From: an uncultured Mailhella sp.
Lineage (GTDB): Bacteria; Desulfobacterota; Desulfovibrionia; Desulfovibrionales; Desulfovibrionaceae
Direction: 5' to 3'
NCBI GenBank assembly: GCA_944322635.1
Contig: CALUPL010000057.1
Coordinates: forward strand, 1-64,000
DNA: 64,000 nucleotides
The notes beneath the pieces are model-generated. The model was given only the letters and a program-made list of their open reading frames with translations, ran no database searches and was not told where the DNA came from. The position numbers were made by a program, and so were the translations under genes. Of the stretch, positions 1 to 8,057 are shown one piece after another (the stretch's first letter is position 1; each line of letters opens with the position of its first letter).

Positions 1-66
1 AAAAACACCTTTTCAATGTGGACGAGAGCCTGAACAACTCCGTCTTATCGAAAAGGTGTTTTTTTA
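1..66 (+). terminator. Long-stem terminator-like hairpin at the window edge
   Basis: Bases 1-14 and 50-63 are perfectly complementary (14 bp). The 35-nt loop may contain a short inner GACG/CGTC stem. The right arm runs into a T tract ending at 66, which fits rho-independent termination of a plus-strand gene lying left of the window. The left arm may begin before base 1. Confidence 0.6.
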
Positions 67-85
67 GGTATAACCGTTTTGTGTT

Positions 86-108
86 CCACCCGCTTAGCGG
101 GTGGTTTT
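86..108 (+). terminator. Second hairpin, 8-bp perfect stem, T tail
   Basis: Bases 86-93 pair perfectly with 97-104 around the loop TTA, followed by TTTT. It lies just after the first hairpin and may be a backup terminator for the same plus-strand transcript. Confidence 0.5.
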
Positions 109-153
109 CTGTTTCGGTCGCTTCCGCCCCCTCAACTGCCTAAAGGCCTTAAC

Positions 154-178
154 AAAAAAGGCCTGCTGTATGCAGGCC
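154..178 (-). terminator. Terminator of tRNA-Asn
   Basis: GGCCTGC at 160-166 pairs with GCAGGCC at 172-178. On the minus strand the hairpin is followed by six T (bases 159-154). It starts about 10 nt past the tRNA CCA end, so it very likely ends the tRNA transcript. Confidence 0.8.
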
Positions 179-187
179 CTTGAAATT

Positions 188-263
188 TGGCTCCCCGAGA
201 CGGACTTGAACCGCCAACCTAGTGATTAACAGTCACCCGCTCTGCCTATTGAGCTATCGGGGA
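188..263 (-). tRNA. tRNA-Asn (anticodon GTT)
   Basis: On the minus strand the 76-nt sequence starts TCCCCGA and ends TCGGGGA-G-CCA, giving a perfect 7-bp acceptor stem with CCA encoded in the gene. The anticodon loop reads CTGTTAA, so the anticodon is GTT (Asn). The T-arm contains GGTTCAAGTCC. The gene is a stand-alone unit with its own promoter (291-319) and terminator (154-178). Confidence 0.97.
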
Positions 264-290
264 ACGAAGCAACTCGCTGTTGCAGGTGTG

Positions 291-319
291 TTCTTAGATG
301 TTTTCGGTTCAACCGTCAA
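291..319 (-). promoter_or_regulatory. Promoter of tRNA-Asn
   Basis: On the minus strand TTGACG (319-314) is followed by exactly 17 bp and TAAGAA (296-291). That places the start of transcription about 20 nt upstream of the mature tRNA 5' end. The -35 box is good and the -10 box is weak. Confidence 0.65.
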
Positions 320-564
320 GCGTTTTTTTTCGTTTTTTCATTTTTTCCTCAAAATTCGGGGGACTGCCTACGAAAAAGCCTCCCGAGAATACCCCAGGGG
401 GAAACGCAGAAACTTCAACCGTTACTTGAGACATGACGCCTTTCGGGAAAAGAGACGAAAGAATATCCCGCACGGAACAGAACCGATTCCGGAAATTCCC
501 CCTTTTCGGCGCACAGAAACGAGCTTTTCTCTCTGCCCCGCTCAGAAAAGCCCGATACCCGCAT

Positions 565-885
565 CAGGGCCTTCCACCCGTGGGGTATTTCTACGGGTCA
601 TGCCGGCGTTTGTCTGGATCAAACGTCTTCCCCCACCCGTGCGGGACCGGACAGGGGCTGTGAAGCCGCAGCAATATTCAAATTCCCGCGCACGCAGGAG
701 CCTTTCCATCCAACGAGCCCCCCCCGGCCCGTCCGTCGGAGATTTCCCGCGCACGGAGAGAAGCTCCATCTGCACTTGTCCGGGGCGCGGCGTTCACCTC
801 CTCCCCGCTCACGCGGGAGCAGAATTTCGGCCCGTCGGAACGCCGATGGCCGCATTTTTTCCACACACGCCTCTCCCCGCGCGGG
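565..885 (+). CRISPR. Relic of a type I-E-like CRISPR array (degenerate)
   Basis: This stretch lies in the 640-bp gap 264-905, which holds no gene. It carries six imperfect short palindromic units resembling the repeat of the array at 5062-6119. Their TTCCC-type cores sit at about 572, 628, 683, 744, 801 and 859, giving steps of 56, 55, 61, 57 and 58 against 61 in the intact array. The first unit keeps the 3' part of the repeat (CGTGGGG then TATTTCT). Later ones keep the CCCGCGCACG-type core. No promoter like that of the other two arrays is visible upstream. The last unit almost touches the stop codon of the methyltransferase at 906. The spacing and shared core make descent from a CRISPR array likely, but the repeats are too diverged to be functional. 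Confidence 0.55.
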
Positions 886-905
886 ACTGCTTGAAAGTCT
901 TCCCC

Positions 906-1646
906 TCAGCCCTGCTTTTGCGCCGATACCATGAAGTTTTTAATGATGGACACGGCCTTTCCGCTCTCATCCGTAAAATTCTTTCTCTCCACTTCGGCCG
1001 CCACGTTGCACGTGTCCAGAGCAAGCAGCGTTTCCATGTCCCACTGCGGGCGATCCACTCTGCTCAAGGGCAGATTCGCGGCAATGGCGTTGATGGGCGC
1101 AGGATCCACGCCGAGCATGAAGTCGGGGTTGTGACCGTCCGTATAGTCGGGCTGCTTTCTCTCCTCTTCATAGACGGCGCTGTAAAGATAGCGGTAATGA
1201 TTGCCGTCGAAATTGACGAGACGCCCCCCGGGACGAAGAACGCGCAGCCACTCGGCATAGGCCTTTTCCGGATGCTCCAGATTCCACGTGAGGTTTCGGG
1301 AAACTATGAGATCAAAGGAAGCATCCGGAAAGGGAAGATTCTGCGCGTCCCCCTGCCGCAGCGTAAGGGAAACGCCCGCTTCTTCGGCGTTTCGGGAAGC
1401 CTGCTCCAGCATTCCTTCCGTGTAGTCGAAGGCCACCACCGCATGACCCTGCCGGGCAAGAAGAAGGGAAAAAAATCCCGGCCCGCAGCCTATGTCCAGA
1501 ATGTCCAGCCTGCCGGATTCCGGAAGAAAAGGACGCAGCCGCTCCAGCCAGATGTTTTCCGCGTGCTGCATGTCGTACGCAGTTTTCAGGGAATAGCCTT
1601 CCGCCCGCGTGTTCCAATAACGTCGTATCGCTTCAAGTTCCGTCAT
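906..1646 (-). CDS. Class I SAM-dependent methyltransferase, last gene of an ABC importer operon
   Basis: This 246-residue protein has the class I Rossmann methyltransferase signature. Motif I is DIGCGPG at residues 51-57, the acidic motif II region is AFDYTEGM at about 72-79, and a motif IV region NLPFPDASFDLIV follows at about 103-115. The family transfers methyl groups from S-adenosylmethionine; the substrate cannot be read here. It is the fourth gene after a binding protein, permease and ATPase on the same strand, about 100 bp after the ATPase. It may therefore modify the imported ligand or a metallophore, but that is inference. The start has only a weak purine-rich ribosome site (AGAGAAAAG). 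Confidence 0.8.
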   Translation of the reverse strand: MTELEAIRRYWNTRAEGYSLKTAYDMQHAENIWLERLRPFLPESGRLDILDIGCGPGFFSLLLARQGHAVVAFDYTEGMLEQASRNAEEAGVSLTLRQGDAQNLPFPDASFDLIVSRNLTWNLEHPEKAYAEWLRVLRPGGRLVNFDGNHYRYLYSAVYEEERKQPDYTDGHNPDFMLGVDPAPINAIAANLPLSRVDRPQWDMETLLALDTCNVAAEVERKNFTDESGKAVSIIKNFMVSAQKQG

Positions 1647-1748
1647 GTTCTTTTCTCTGTTTCACACCTGTTCCGCAAGAGGCAAGACAAATGGCGCCTC
1701 CAGACAGCGGAAAAGGTGCTTTTTGCCTGCCGGAAGTCCGATTTTCCA

Positions 1749-2504
1749 TTACAGGGGCCGTACGGGAATGACGTTCAGAAATCCGGGAGGCGTTCTCTCC
1801 ACGCAGGCTTCCACATCATAAACGTCGCCGAGCAGGTACGGAAGCAGCACGCGTTCCGCCGTGTCGAAGGCCTTGATCCGTCCTTCATGCAGCATGAGCA
1901 GCCGACTGCCGTACCGCGAGGCCAGCATGAGGTCATGAACGACAAAAAGCGTAATGGCTCCATTTTCCTGCGTGTATTTCCGGGCCAGATCCATGACCAC
2001 GAGCTGATGACGCAGATCGAGCGCGCTTGTAGGCTCATCGAGCAGCAGCACCCTGGGGCGCGACACGAACGCCTGCGCCATGAACACCAGCTGCTTCTGG
2101 CCGCCGCTCAGGCTGCATACCGGTTTCAGGGCAAGGCCGTCGAGGCCGAGTTCCATCAGCGTATCGGTCACTCGTTCAAGCTGTTCGTCGGTCACCTTCC
2201 AGCGAAGATCCTTGACCAGACCGAGGAGCACCATTTCAAACACCGTCAGACGGCTGGTGACGGATTCAAGCTGAGGAACGTAGGCGATATCCCTGTCGGA
2301 AAAAACATGGTCGTCGTCGCGCAGCGTCACCTCGCCCGAGCGTCTGACGAGGCGCGCCACGGCCTTGATCAGGGTTGTCTTGCCCGCGCCGTTGCGGCCT
2401 ATCACCGCCACCATTTCTCCGCCGTGCAGCGTTGCGGACACGTTGCGGACCACATGGTTTCCCGACATCTGCACGGACAGGTTGCGAATGGAAAGTGTAA
2501 GCAT
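1749..2504 (-). CDS. ABC transporter ATPase, FecE/BtuD class
   Basis: This is the 251-residue ATP-binding subunit of an iron-complex/cobalamin-type importer. It has Walker A GRNGAGKT (36-43), signature LSGGQ (132-136), Walker B VLLLDEP (152-158) followed by the D-loop, and an H-loop histidine in VVHDLML. Its length is normal for the FecE/FhuC/BtuD family. It starts one base after the permease stop codon, with AGGAAG as ribosome site, so the two are translationally coupled. It would sit on the cytoplasmic face and drive import by the FecCD-type permease next to it. Confidence 0.92.
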   Translation of the reverse strand: MLTLSIRNLSVQMSGNHVVRNVSATLHGGEMVAVIGRNGAGKTTLIKAVARLVRRSGEVTLRDDDHVFSDRDIAYVPQLESVTSRLTVFEMVLLGLVKDLRWKVTDEQLERVTDTLMELGLDGLALKPVCSLSGGQKQLVFMAQAFVSRPRVLLLDEPTSALDLRHQLVVMDLARKYTQENGAITLFVVHDLMLASRYGSRLLMLHEGRIKAFDTAERVLLPYLLGDVYDVEACVERTPPGFLNVIPVRPL

Positions 2505-2505
2505 G

Positions 2506-3537
2506 TCATCTTCCTTTTTTCATGAGCAGCACGAACAGGAACGGAACGCCCACAATGGACGTGATGATGCCGACAGGCAGCATGGAGCCTCCCGACAGCA
2601 TTTTGGAAGCAATGGAGGAGGCAAGCAGCAGCAGAGCTCCGAGAATGGTTGCGCAGGGCAGCAGATACCGCTGATCCTCCCCCAGCATGAGCTTGGCGCA
2701 ATGCGGCGCGACCAGCCCCACGAAGGCCACGGTACCTATGAAGCCGACGGCTCCCGCAATGAGAAACGAGCATATCAGAAAGACGTGCAGACGCAGCCTT
2801 TCCACGGGAATGCCCAGACTTCGGGCCCGTTCCTCACCCGTGGTGAGCACGGTGAGACGCCACGACCAGCCGGACAGCAGCGCGGCTCCCGCCGCAAGCA
2901 GGCCGCCGCTCACGGCAACGCTCACCCACGACGAACGCTGCAGATTTCCGAAGGTCCATCCGGAAATGACCTGCGCAATTTCCGGGGAGGCGCGGTATTG
3001 CAGATACTGCTGAAGCGCCTGAAAGAAGAAGTTCATGATGATTCCCGAAAGAATCAGCGTGTTCGGAGTCATGCCCTTCATGCGGCCCAGATGAAAAATG
3101 AGAAGAGAAACGGCAAGGGCGAACAAAAGGGCAAACAGCGCGGTTCCCACCCAGAGATGCCCCGCCACGGACAGGCCGAGCGTAATGGAAACGGCCGCGC
3201 CGAAACTGGCGCCCGCCGTAATGCCGAGCGTGTAGGGACTGGCCAGGGCGTTGTTGGTGATGGTTTGAATCTGCAGGCCGGCAAGACTGAGCGAACCGCC
3301 CACGAACACGCAGGTAAGCGTCATGGGCAGACGGATGAACCATAATATGGCGGTATGCGGCGTTCTGCCCTCCGGCCCTGCCATGAGCGCGGCCAGCACG
3401 TCGCCGAAGCCCATGCCGGAAGAGCCCATGCCCAAATCGACGACCATGAGCGCCAGCATGAGCGCGAACAGCACGGTTCCCGTGAGCAGGCGTCTTCCGT
3501 TCAGCTGCCTGTACAGGTTTCTATTGCCGGAAGGCAT
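2506..3537 (-). CDS. FecCD-family ABC permease
   Basis: This 343-residue, very hydrophobic inner-membrane protein has the length and segment pattern of the FecCD/BtuC family (about ten membrane helices). It carries family features such as IRLPMTLTCVFVGGSLSLAG near residue 70, the central YTLGITAGASFGAA, and a GTVAFVGLVAPH stretch towards the C-terminus that contacts the ATPase. A good AAGGGGG ribosome site precedes the ATG. It lies 15 bp after the binding-protein gene and directly before the ATPase gene. Substrates of this family are ferric siderophores, haem, cobalamin or other metal complexes; the sequence does not tell which. Confidence 0.93.
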   Translation of the reverse strand: MPSGNRNLYRQLNGRRLLTGTVLFALMLALMVVDLGMGSSGMGFGDVLAALMAGPEGRTPHTAILWFIRLPMTLTCVFVGGSLSLAGLQIQTITNNALASPYTLGITAGASFGAAVSITLGLSVAGHLWVGTALFALLFALAVSLLIFHLGRMKGMTPNTLILSGIIMNFFFQALQQYLQYRASPEIAQVISGWTFGNLQRSSWVSVAVSGGLLAAGAALLSGWSWRLTVLTTGEERARSLGIPVERLRLHVFLICSFLIAGAVGFIGTVAFVGLVAPHCAKLMLGEDQRYLLPCATILGALLLLASSIASKMLSGGSMLPVGIITSIVGVPFLFVLLMKKGR

Positions 3538-3552
3538 GATTCCCCCTTCGCA

Positions 3553-4704
3553 CTACCGGGCAAGCCTGATCATGAACGTGCCGTCGAACCTGAGCTCCGG
3601 CAGATACTTCGCATAGAACGCGCGCATGGTTGCCATGGGATCCAGCTCCCGGAACGTTTCGGGATACAGGATTTTGGCGAGATAGAGGGTCAGCGTGTAG
3701 TCGATCATGTTCCGAAGACTGCCGTGATCCACGGCGTAAATTTCGCCGTTTTTCACGGCGGAGAGATTCTTCCACTCCGGGCGCTCGGCAAAGCCCTTCA
3801 AGCGGGCCTGCGCGGAGTCCTCGCCTATGGTCAGTCCCATGCTCATCTGATCGCCTTCGGCATGGTTGCGCCAGATGCCGCCGCCGATAATGATGATGTC
3901 GGGATCGGAGGCAAGCACGAATTCCGTATCCAGCGGCGCATAGGGCTGAGGAGAATTTTCCGCCAGATTGTCGGCTCCCAGGTTTTTCAGCACGGCTCCC
4001 CAGAGCACGTCCCTGTTGTAGCTGTTGCCGTACTCGCCAACGCCCTTGTTTCCCAGTTCCATGTACACTTTTTTGTGCCTCGCGGAATCGGGAAGGGCCG
4101 CAATCTTGGCATACACATGTTCAAGCGCGGAAGCGTAGGCTTCGCACTGTTCTCTCGCCACATCCTCCCTTCCGAGGAGCTGCCCCAGAATCATGGTGCT
4201 TTTCGTGTGGTTTTCCACCTTCATGGCGTGGTAGTCGAGCACGACTACCCTGATGCCCGCCTTTTCAAACACTTCGATTTTCTGATTGTTGTCGGCAAAC
4301 TGGGAACGGCCCACCAGCAGCACGTCCGGATGAAGGGACAGAATCTTTTCGGAATCCAGCACGTCGTCGTGGTAACCGCCGATGCTCGGAATCGTTTTCA
4401 AACGGGGAAACGTTTCCGTATAAACGACATACTCCCCGTACCGGGTATCCGCCCAGCCGTCGAAGGTCATGCCTGCAACCTTGTCCAGACTGTCGGCCCC
4501 GCCAACCATCAGGAAATTCGCAATGTAGTTGGCCACGACAAAGGTTTTCGGCAGGCTGTCCAGCTCCACCTTTCGTCCGGCAATGTCGGTAAAGGAAATT
4601 GCCGGAGCGGCGGCGGCCGTTGCTGCCGGAAGGCATGCAAGAACGAACGCAAGGGCGCAGCCTGCCGCCGTGCGGAACAATTTTCTAAAAGAATTCATGG
4701 GCAT
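3553..4704 (-). CDS. Periplasmic binding protein of the FecCD-type importer
   Basis: This is a class III (BtuF/FecB/CeuE-like) binding protein of about 383 residues. The N-terminus is a signal peptide: basic residues, a hydrophobic core, then ATAAAAPAISF. The mature part has the helical-backbone fold pattern, with ITDIAGRKVEL-like opening and SLHPDVLLVG at the domain boundary. Of three possible starts (4716, 4704, 4698), 4704 is preferred: GAGGAG lies four bases upstream of it and ten upstream of 4698, and 4716 lies beyond the ribosome site. It is the first gene of the operon. The inverted repeat at 4726-4752 sits immediately upstream and may be its operator. Confidence 0.88.
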   Translation of the reverse strand: MPMNSFRKLFRTAAGCALAFVLACLPAATAAAAPAISFTDIAGRKVELDSLPKTFVVANYIANFLMVGGADSLDKVAGMTFDGWADTRYGEYVVYTETFPRLKTIPSIGGYHDDVLDSEKILSLHPDVLLVGRSQFADNNQKIEVFEKAGIRVVVLDYHAMKVENHTKSTMILGQLLGREDVAREQCEAYASALEHVYAKIAALPDSARHKKVYMELGNKGVGEYGNSYNRDVLWGAVLKNLGADNLAENSPQPYAPLDTEFVLASDPDIIIIGGGIWRNHAEGDQMSMGLTIGEDSAQARLKGFAERPEWKNLSAVKNGEIYAVDHGSLRNMIDYTLTLYLAKILYPETFRELDPMATMRAFYAKYLPELRFDGTFMIRLAR

Positions 4705-4725
4705 TCTTCTCCTCACTTACGTAGA

Positions 4726-4752
4726 GTAACACCTATTTTAAAAAGGTGCTAC
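4726..4752 (-). promoter_or_regulatory. Inverted repeat upstream of the metal-complex importer operon
   Basis: GTAACACCT (4726-4734) and AGGTGCTAC (4744-4752) form a 9-bp inverted repeat with one mismatch and a 9-bp AT-only centre. It lies about 20-50 bp upstream of the first codon, where an operator for a metal-responsive repressor would be expected. It does not match the Fur consensus. The cognate regulator is unknown. Confidence 0.4.
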
Positions 4753-5026
4753 CTGTCAAGACGAAAGCAATTATTTCTCAACATACTTATTTTATTGTTT
4801 TATTACTCATTTGCGCTTCAAACTTCCGCCTGTGTCCAGGGGTCGAATTTCACGCTGCGGGATGCTGTGCTACCGGAGAGATGCCGTAAAAAAGCTTGTG
4901 TCGGCCCGTTTTTTCTCTGTCGGCAACGCGATGCAGGGGTGCATGAGGCAATGCCTTTGCCGGGAATCGGGCAAAAAATTCAAGCAGAACTTGAAAAACG
5001 TCCTTTTGCCGAAACGGAATCACGGT

Positions 5027-5055
5027 TTGACCCGTCCCGAAAACTTCAATAATAT
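5027..5055 (+). promoter_or_regulatory. CRISPR leader promoter
   Basis: TTGACC (5027-5032), a 17-bp spacer and TAATAT (5050-5055) form a sigma70-type promoter that would start transcription at about the first base of repeat 1 (5062). It is the repeat-proximal end of a gene-free stretch (4705-5061), AT-rich at 4760-4820, that serves as leader. Almost the same arrangement precedes the degenerate array at 33784. Its direction agrees with the trailer-end repeat decay at 6099. Confidence 0.6.
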
Positions 5056-5061
5056 GTCAGG

Positions 5062-6119
5062 GTCTTCCCCACACGCGTGGGGGTGTTTCTATTTGCCCTA
5101 CTCAATCCGTCGCACAAGAATTGTCTTCCCCACACGCGTGGGGGTGTTTCTATGCCTATATAACGGGAGCTTGCAAGTTAGGAGTCTTCCCCACACGCGT
5201 GGGGGTGTTTCCGCAGTTCTTGAACTCCCTCAATTCATTGCCAGGTCTTCCCCACACGCGTGGGGGTGTTTCTTACGGATGATTGTTTACTGATGATTTC
5301 AAAAAGTCTTCCCCACACGCGTGGGGGTGTTTCTCAGGATTTCTGGACGCTTGCACGTATCTTCGCGTCTTCCCCACACGCGTGGGGGTGTTTCTTTCTC
5401 CACCACACTACACGCGGTGAAGTATGAGTCTTCCCCACACGCGTGGGGGTGTTTCTTTCGTGAGGGTCAAACCGTGCGCCGGTGATGTGTCTTCCCCACA
5501 CGCGTGGGGGTGTTTCTGACGGCAGGTATGTCGTCAAGTTCAAGGACGTGTCTTCCCCACACGCGTGGGGGTGTTTCTTCATAAAGATTCTTGATTATAT
5601 AATTGAGGAAGTCTTCCCCACACGCGTGGGGGTGTTTCTAGCTGTTTATGTCGCTTCCGTAGAAATGAAGGGTCTTCCCCACACGCGTGGGGGTGTTTCT
5701 TGTCCATGGATGCCTCCCTTACTGCACCGCGGGTCTTCCCCACACGCGTGGGGGTGTTTCTATCCGTGTCAGCTACTAGGAGGCGACATGCTGGTCTTCC
5801 CCACACGCGTGGGGGTGTTTCTGTTTTTTTGCATAAAACCCATTGACGTTTTCAGTCTTCCCCACACGCGTGGGGGTGTTTCCTGGCCTGAAATCAGGCT
5901 TCAAAGGTTTAAAAGGTCTTCCCCACACGCGTGGGGGTGTTTCTGATGTTTTCCAGACCGTCATTCTGCACGGCGAGTCTTCCCCACACGCGTGGGGGTG
6001 TTTCTTTTTTCTAGCATTGCTTTTTCATTCCCCTTTGGTCTTCCCCACACGCGTGGGGGTGTTTCTAAGTGGTACAGACGACCGGCCGCATATCACCGGT
6101 CTTCCCCACACGCGTGGGG
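5062..6119 (+). CRISPR. Intact type I-E-like CRISPR array, 18 repeats and 17 spacers, no cas genes
   Basis: The repeats are 29 bp, starting GTCTTCCCCACACGCG and ending GGGGGTGTTTC plus T or C. They start at 5062 and recur every 61 bp without exception to 6099, so every spacer is 32 nt. The palindromic core CCCCACGCGTGGGG-like and the length match type I-E repeats. By comparison with known I-E arrays the crRNA strand is the plus strand. The last repeat (6099) breaks after 21 bases and a further decayed unit follows at about 6154, marking the trailer end. The leader promoter is at 5027-5055. No cas gene occurs anywhere in the window, so processing and interference would need Cas proteins encoded elsewhere. 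All 17 spacers look different from each other; I could not match them to targets. Confidence 0.98.
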
Positions 6120-6278
6120 TCTTCCCCGGTTGTGTTTTCCGTGCATGGACTGCGTTTTTCCCGCGTATGCGGACTTTTTCAGCCTCCGCCCGCCCCCGGA
6201 ACGAAAAATGCGCCTTGCCCCCGACCCCATTTCCCGTTTTTTCCGAGGCGAAAAACACGGTGAATGCGTGACGAAAAA

Positions 6279-6322
6279 GGGGAAACAGGCCCCGACAGTG
6301 AAGTCGGAAACACTGTTTCCCC
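6279..6322 (-). terminator. Terminator of the ferredoxin-type gene
   Basis: GGGGAAACAG (6279-6288) pairs perfectly with CTGTTTCCCC (6313-6322), with a small inner stem in the loop. On the minus strand it is followed by TTTTT. It begins 23 bp after the stop codon at 6345. Confidence 0.8.
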
Positions 6323-6344
6323 ATAAAAAACGCTCTGTTGAGCC

Positions 6345-7034
6345 TTACATCAGCGGACGCAGCATCGGTCCGGCGGCAGCCGCGGGAGCTTCGGCCAGAA
6401 TTTCGCCGTTTCTGCCTATGGTCACCACGTCGCAGGGCACGTTGCGGCCCGAGCGGACCACGGCTTCACGCACGGCGTGTTCCATGCCGCCGCAGCAGGG
6501 CACGTCCATGCGCACCACGGTCACGCTGCGCACGGCGTTGCCGCGCAGAATTTCACCGAGCTTTTCGGCATAGTTCACGGCGTCGAGCTTGGGGCAGCCT
6601 ATGAGCGTCACCCTGCCGCGCATGAAGCGGCGGTGGAATCCGGCAAAGGCGTAGGCCGTGCAGTCGGCGGCAATGAGCAGATCGGCATTCTGAAAATACG
6701 GCGCGTTCACGGGCGCAAGCTTTATCTGCACCGGCCAGAAACGAAGCTCGCTCTTCTCGTCCCCGGCACCTCCGGCGGCGGGAAGCGTGCGGCCCGACTT
6801 TTCCAGATGCGCCTTCACGGCCTCTTCGTCGTAGGCGGCGGCTTCGCGGAAGTCAAAGGAAATGGCTCCGGCCGGGCAGGCGGGAAGGCAGTCGCCCAGC
6901 CCGTCGCAGTAGTCGTCGCGCACGAGACGGGCCTTGCCGTCCTGCATGACTATGGCCCCTTCGTGGCAGGCCCCGGCGCACAGGCCGCAGCCGGTGCACT
7001 TGTCCTCATCGATGTGAATGATTCGTCTGAGCAT
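6345..7034 (-). CDS. Ferredoxin-type [4Fe-4S] protein with a C-terminal Cys-rich domain
   Basis: In this 229-residue protein the N-terminus holds a classic cluster motif, C13-x2-C16-x2-C19-x3-C23. A second, divergent one follows, C43-x5-C49-x3-C53-P, which lacks one canonical spacing. Both suggest [4Fe-4S] binding and electron transfer. The remaining ~150 residues include ADCTAYAFAGFHRRF and a CCGGM motif near residue 180 that may bind another cofactor. AGGAG precedes the ATG at normal distance. It is a single-gene unit with its own terminator. Proteins of this architecture occur widely in anaerobes but lack an assigned partner; the precise role is unknown. Confidence 0.8.
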   Translation of the reverse strand: MLRRIIHIDEDKCTGCGLCAGACHEGAIVMQDGKARLVRDDYCDGLGDCLPACPAGAISFDFREAAAYDEEAVKAHLEKSGRTLPAAGGAGDEKSELRFWPVQIKLAPVNAPYFQNADLLIAADCTAYAFAGFHRRFMRGRVTLIGCPKLDAVNYAEKLGEILRGNAVRSVTVVRMDVPCCGGMEHAVREAVVRSGRNVPCDVVTIGRNGEILAEAPAAAAGPMLRPLM

Positions 7035-7559
7035 GTGTTTTCTCCTGATGCGGCGCTTCGGCCCGCAACATCAATAACGTTGAGCGGCGGCAGACGCTCC
7101 CTCTTCCGGCACAGCCCCCGGCGTCGAAGCTCTGCCGGACGCGTTTTTCTCTTCACCGCCGACAGTCGGCCCCTGCGGCTCACCGCTCTCCGGATCCGGC
7201 CGTCCGGCGCAAGTCGTCAGCCTGCGCGCCTTTCGGCCCGCGTGCAGAAGATAAGCCCTAACCTGCCATGCGCAAGGCTGATTTTCCGTGATTTCGGTCA
7301 TTGACGAACGCAGGGTACGGTCGTACACGAAAGCTCATGCAAAAGCGGCCCCGCATAAACAATGCCGGCCCCTTCGAGACCTCCGCCGCCGGAATCGGAA
7401 AACACGTCCCGCGCCGACCACGGAAACGCGCGACATCGTCCGCTTCTTCCGTCCCCGACGTTTCTGCCGCCCTGCCCACGACAGACGCCCCGCCCGAGGC
7501 CGGGCCGCTCCGCATCCCGCCGAAACGGGACTCCCCTTGTCAAACGCAGGAGAAACGTC
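7035..7559. other. Gene-free divergent intergenic region
   Basis: This 525-bp GC-rich gap lies between the divergent ferredoxin-type and HD-domain genes. Apart from the two ribosome sites I see no conserved element, repeat module, convincing promoter or RNA. Open frames crossing it lack ribosome sites and family features. Confidence 0.6.
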
Positions 7560-8057
7560 ATGGACATCACGGATCGCCTTTTTCTCGCCACGGTCGAATT
7601 CTTTGCCGGCGACGCCCGGCGCATTCAGCATTTCACCAAGGTGCACGCCTTTGCCCGCCTTCTCGGTCACGAGGAAGGTCTCGACGAGCGCACGCAGTTC
7701 ATTCTGGAGTGTGCGGCCATCGTGCACGACACGGGCATACGTCCGGCCGAAGCCAAATACGGCAAAAACAACGGCGCGCTTCAGGAACAGGAAGGCCCGG
7801 CCTGTGCCCGCAGACTGCTCGAACCTCTCGTCGTCGAACCCGACATCGTGGAACGCGTCTGCTACCTCGTGGGGCATCATCATACCTACGCGAACATGGA
7901 CGGCGCGGACTATCAGATTCTTGTGGAAGCGGATTTTCTGGTGAACCTCCACGAAGATCACGAAAGCGAAAAGGCCGTGCGGGCCGCCCTCGACCGCATT
8001 TTCCGCACGAAAAGCGGCCGCAATCTGTGCCGCACCATGTTCGGCCTGCGCGACTGA
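7560..8057 (+). CDS. HD-domain phosphohydrolase family protein
   Basis: This 165-residue protein is made of a single HD domain. The metal ligands are recognisable in order: an early histidine in IQHFTKVHAFA, the paired HD in IVHDTG, histidines in VGHHHTYA, and a later aspartate in VEADFLVN. The family hydrolyses phosphate esters of nucleotides or signalling molecules; the substrate is not predictable. The chosen start has AGGAG six bases upstream. A longer open frame beginning at 7362 has no ribosome site and its extra residues are low-complexity Pro/Arg, so it is rejected. Confidence 0.85.
   Translation: MDITDRLFLATVEFFAGDARRIQHFTKVHAFARLLGHEEGLDERTQFILECAAIVHDTGIRPAEAKYGKNNGALQEQEGPACARRLLEPLVVEPDIVERVCYLVGHHHTYANMDGADYQILVEADFLVNLHEDHESEKAVRAALDRIFRTKSGRNLCRTMFGLRD

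Noticed and set aside
222-2525. A 767-codon plus-strand open frame over the methyltransferase and ATPase genes
   Set aside because: It is antisense to two well-supported genes, runs through the tRNA and CRISPR relic, and has no ribosome site or family features. High GC gives long shadow frames.
4705-4716. Start of the periplasmic binding protein at 4716
   Set aside because: The GAGGAG ribosome site lies downstream of that codon; 4704 fits it.
5482-6271. Short frames with repeated peptides such as LPHTRGGVS over the CRISPR array
   Set aside because: They are translations of CRISPR repeats, with spacing set by the 61-bp period.
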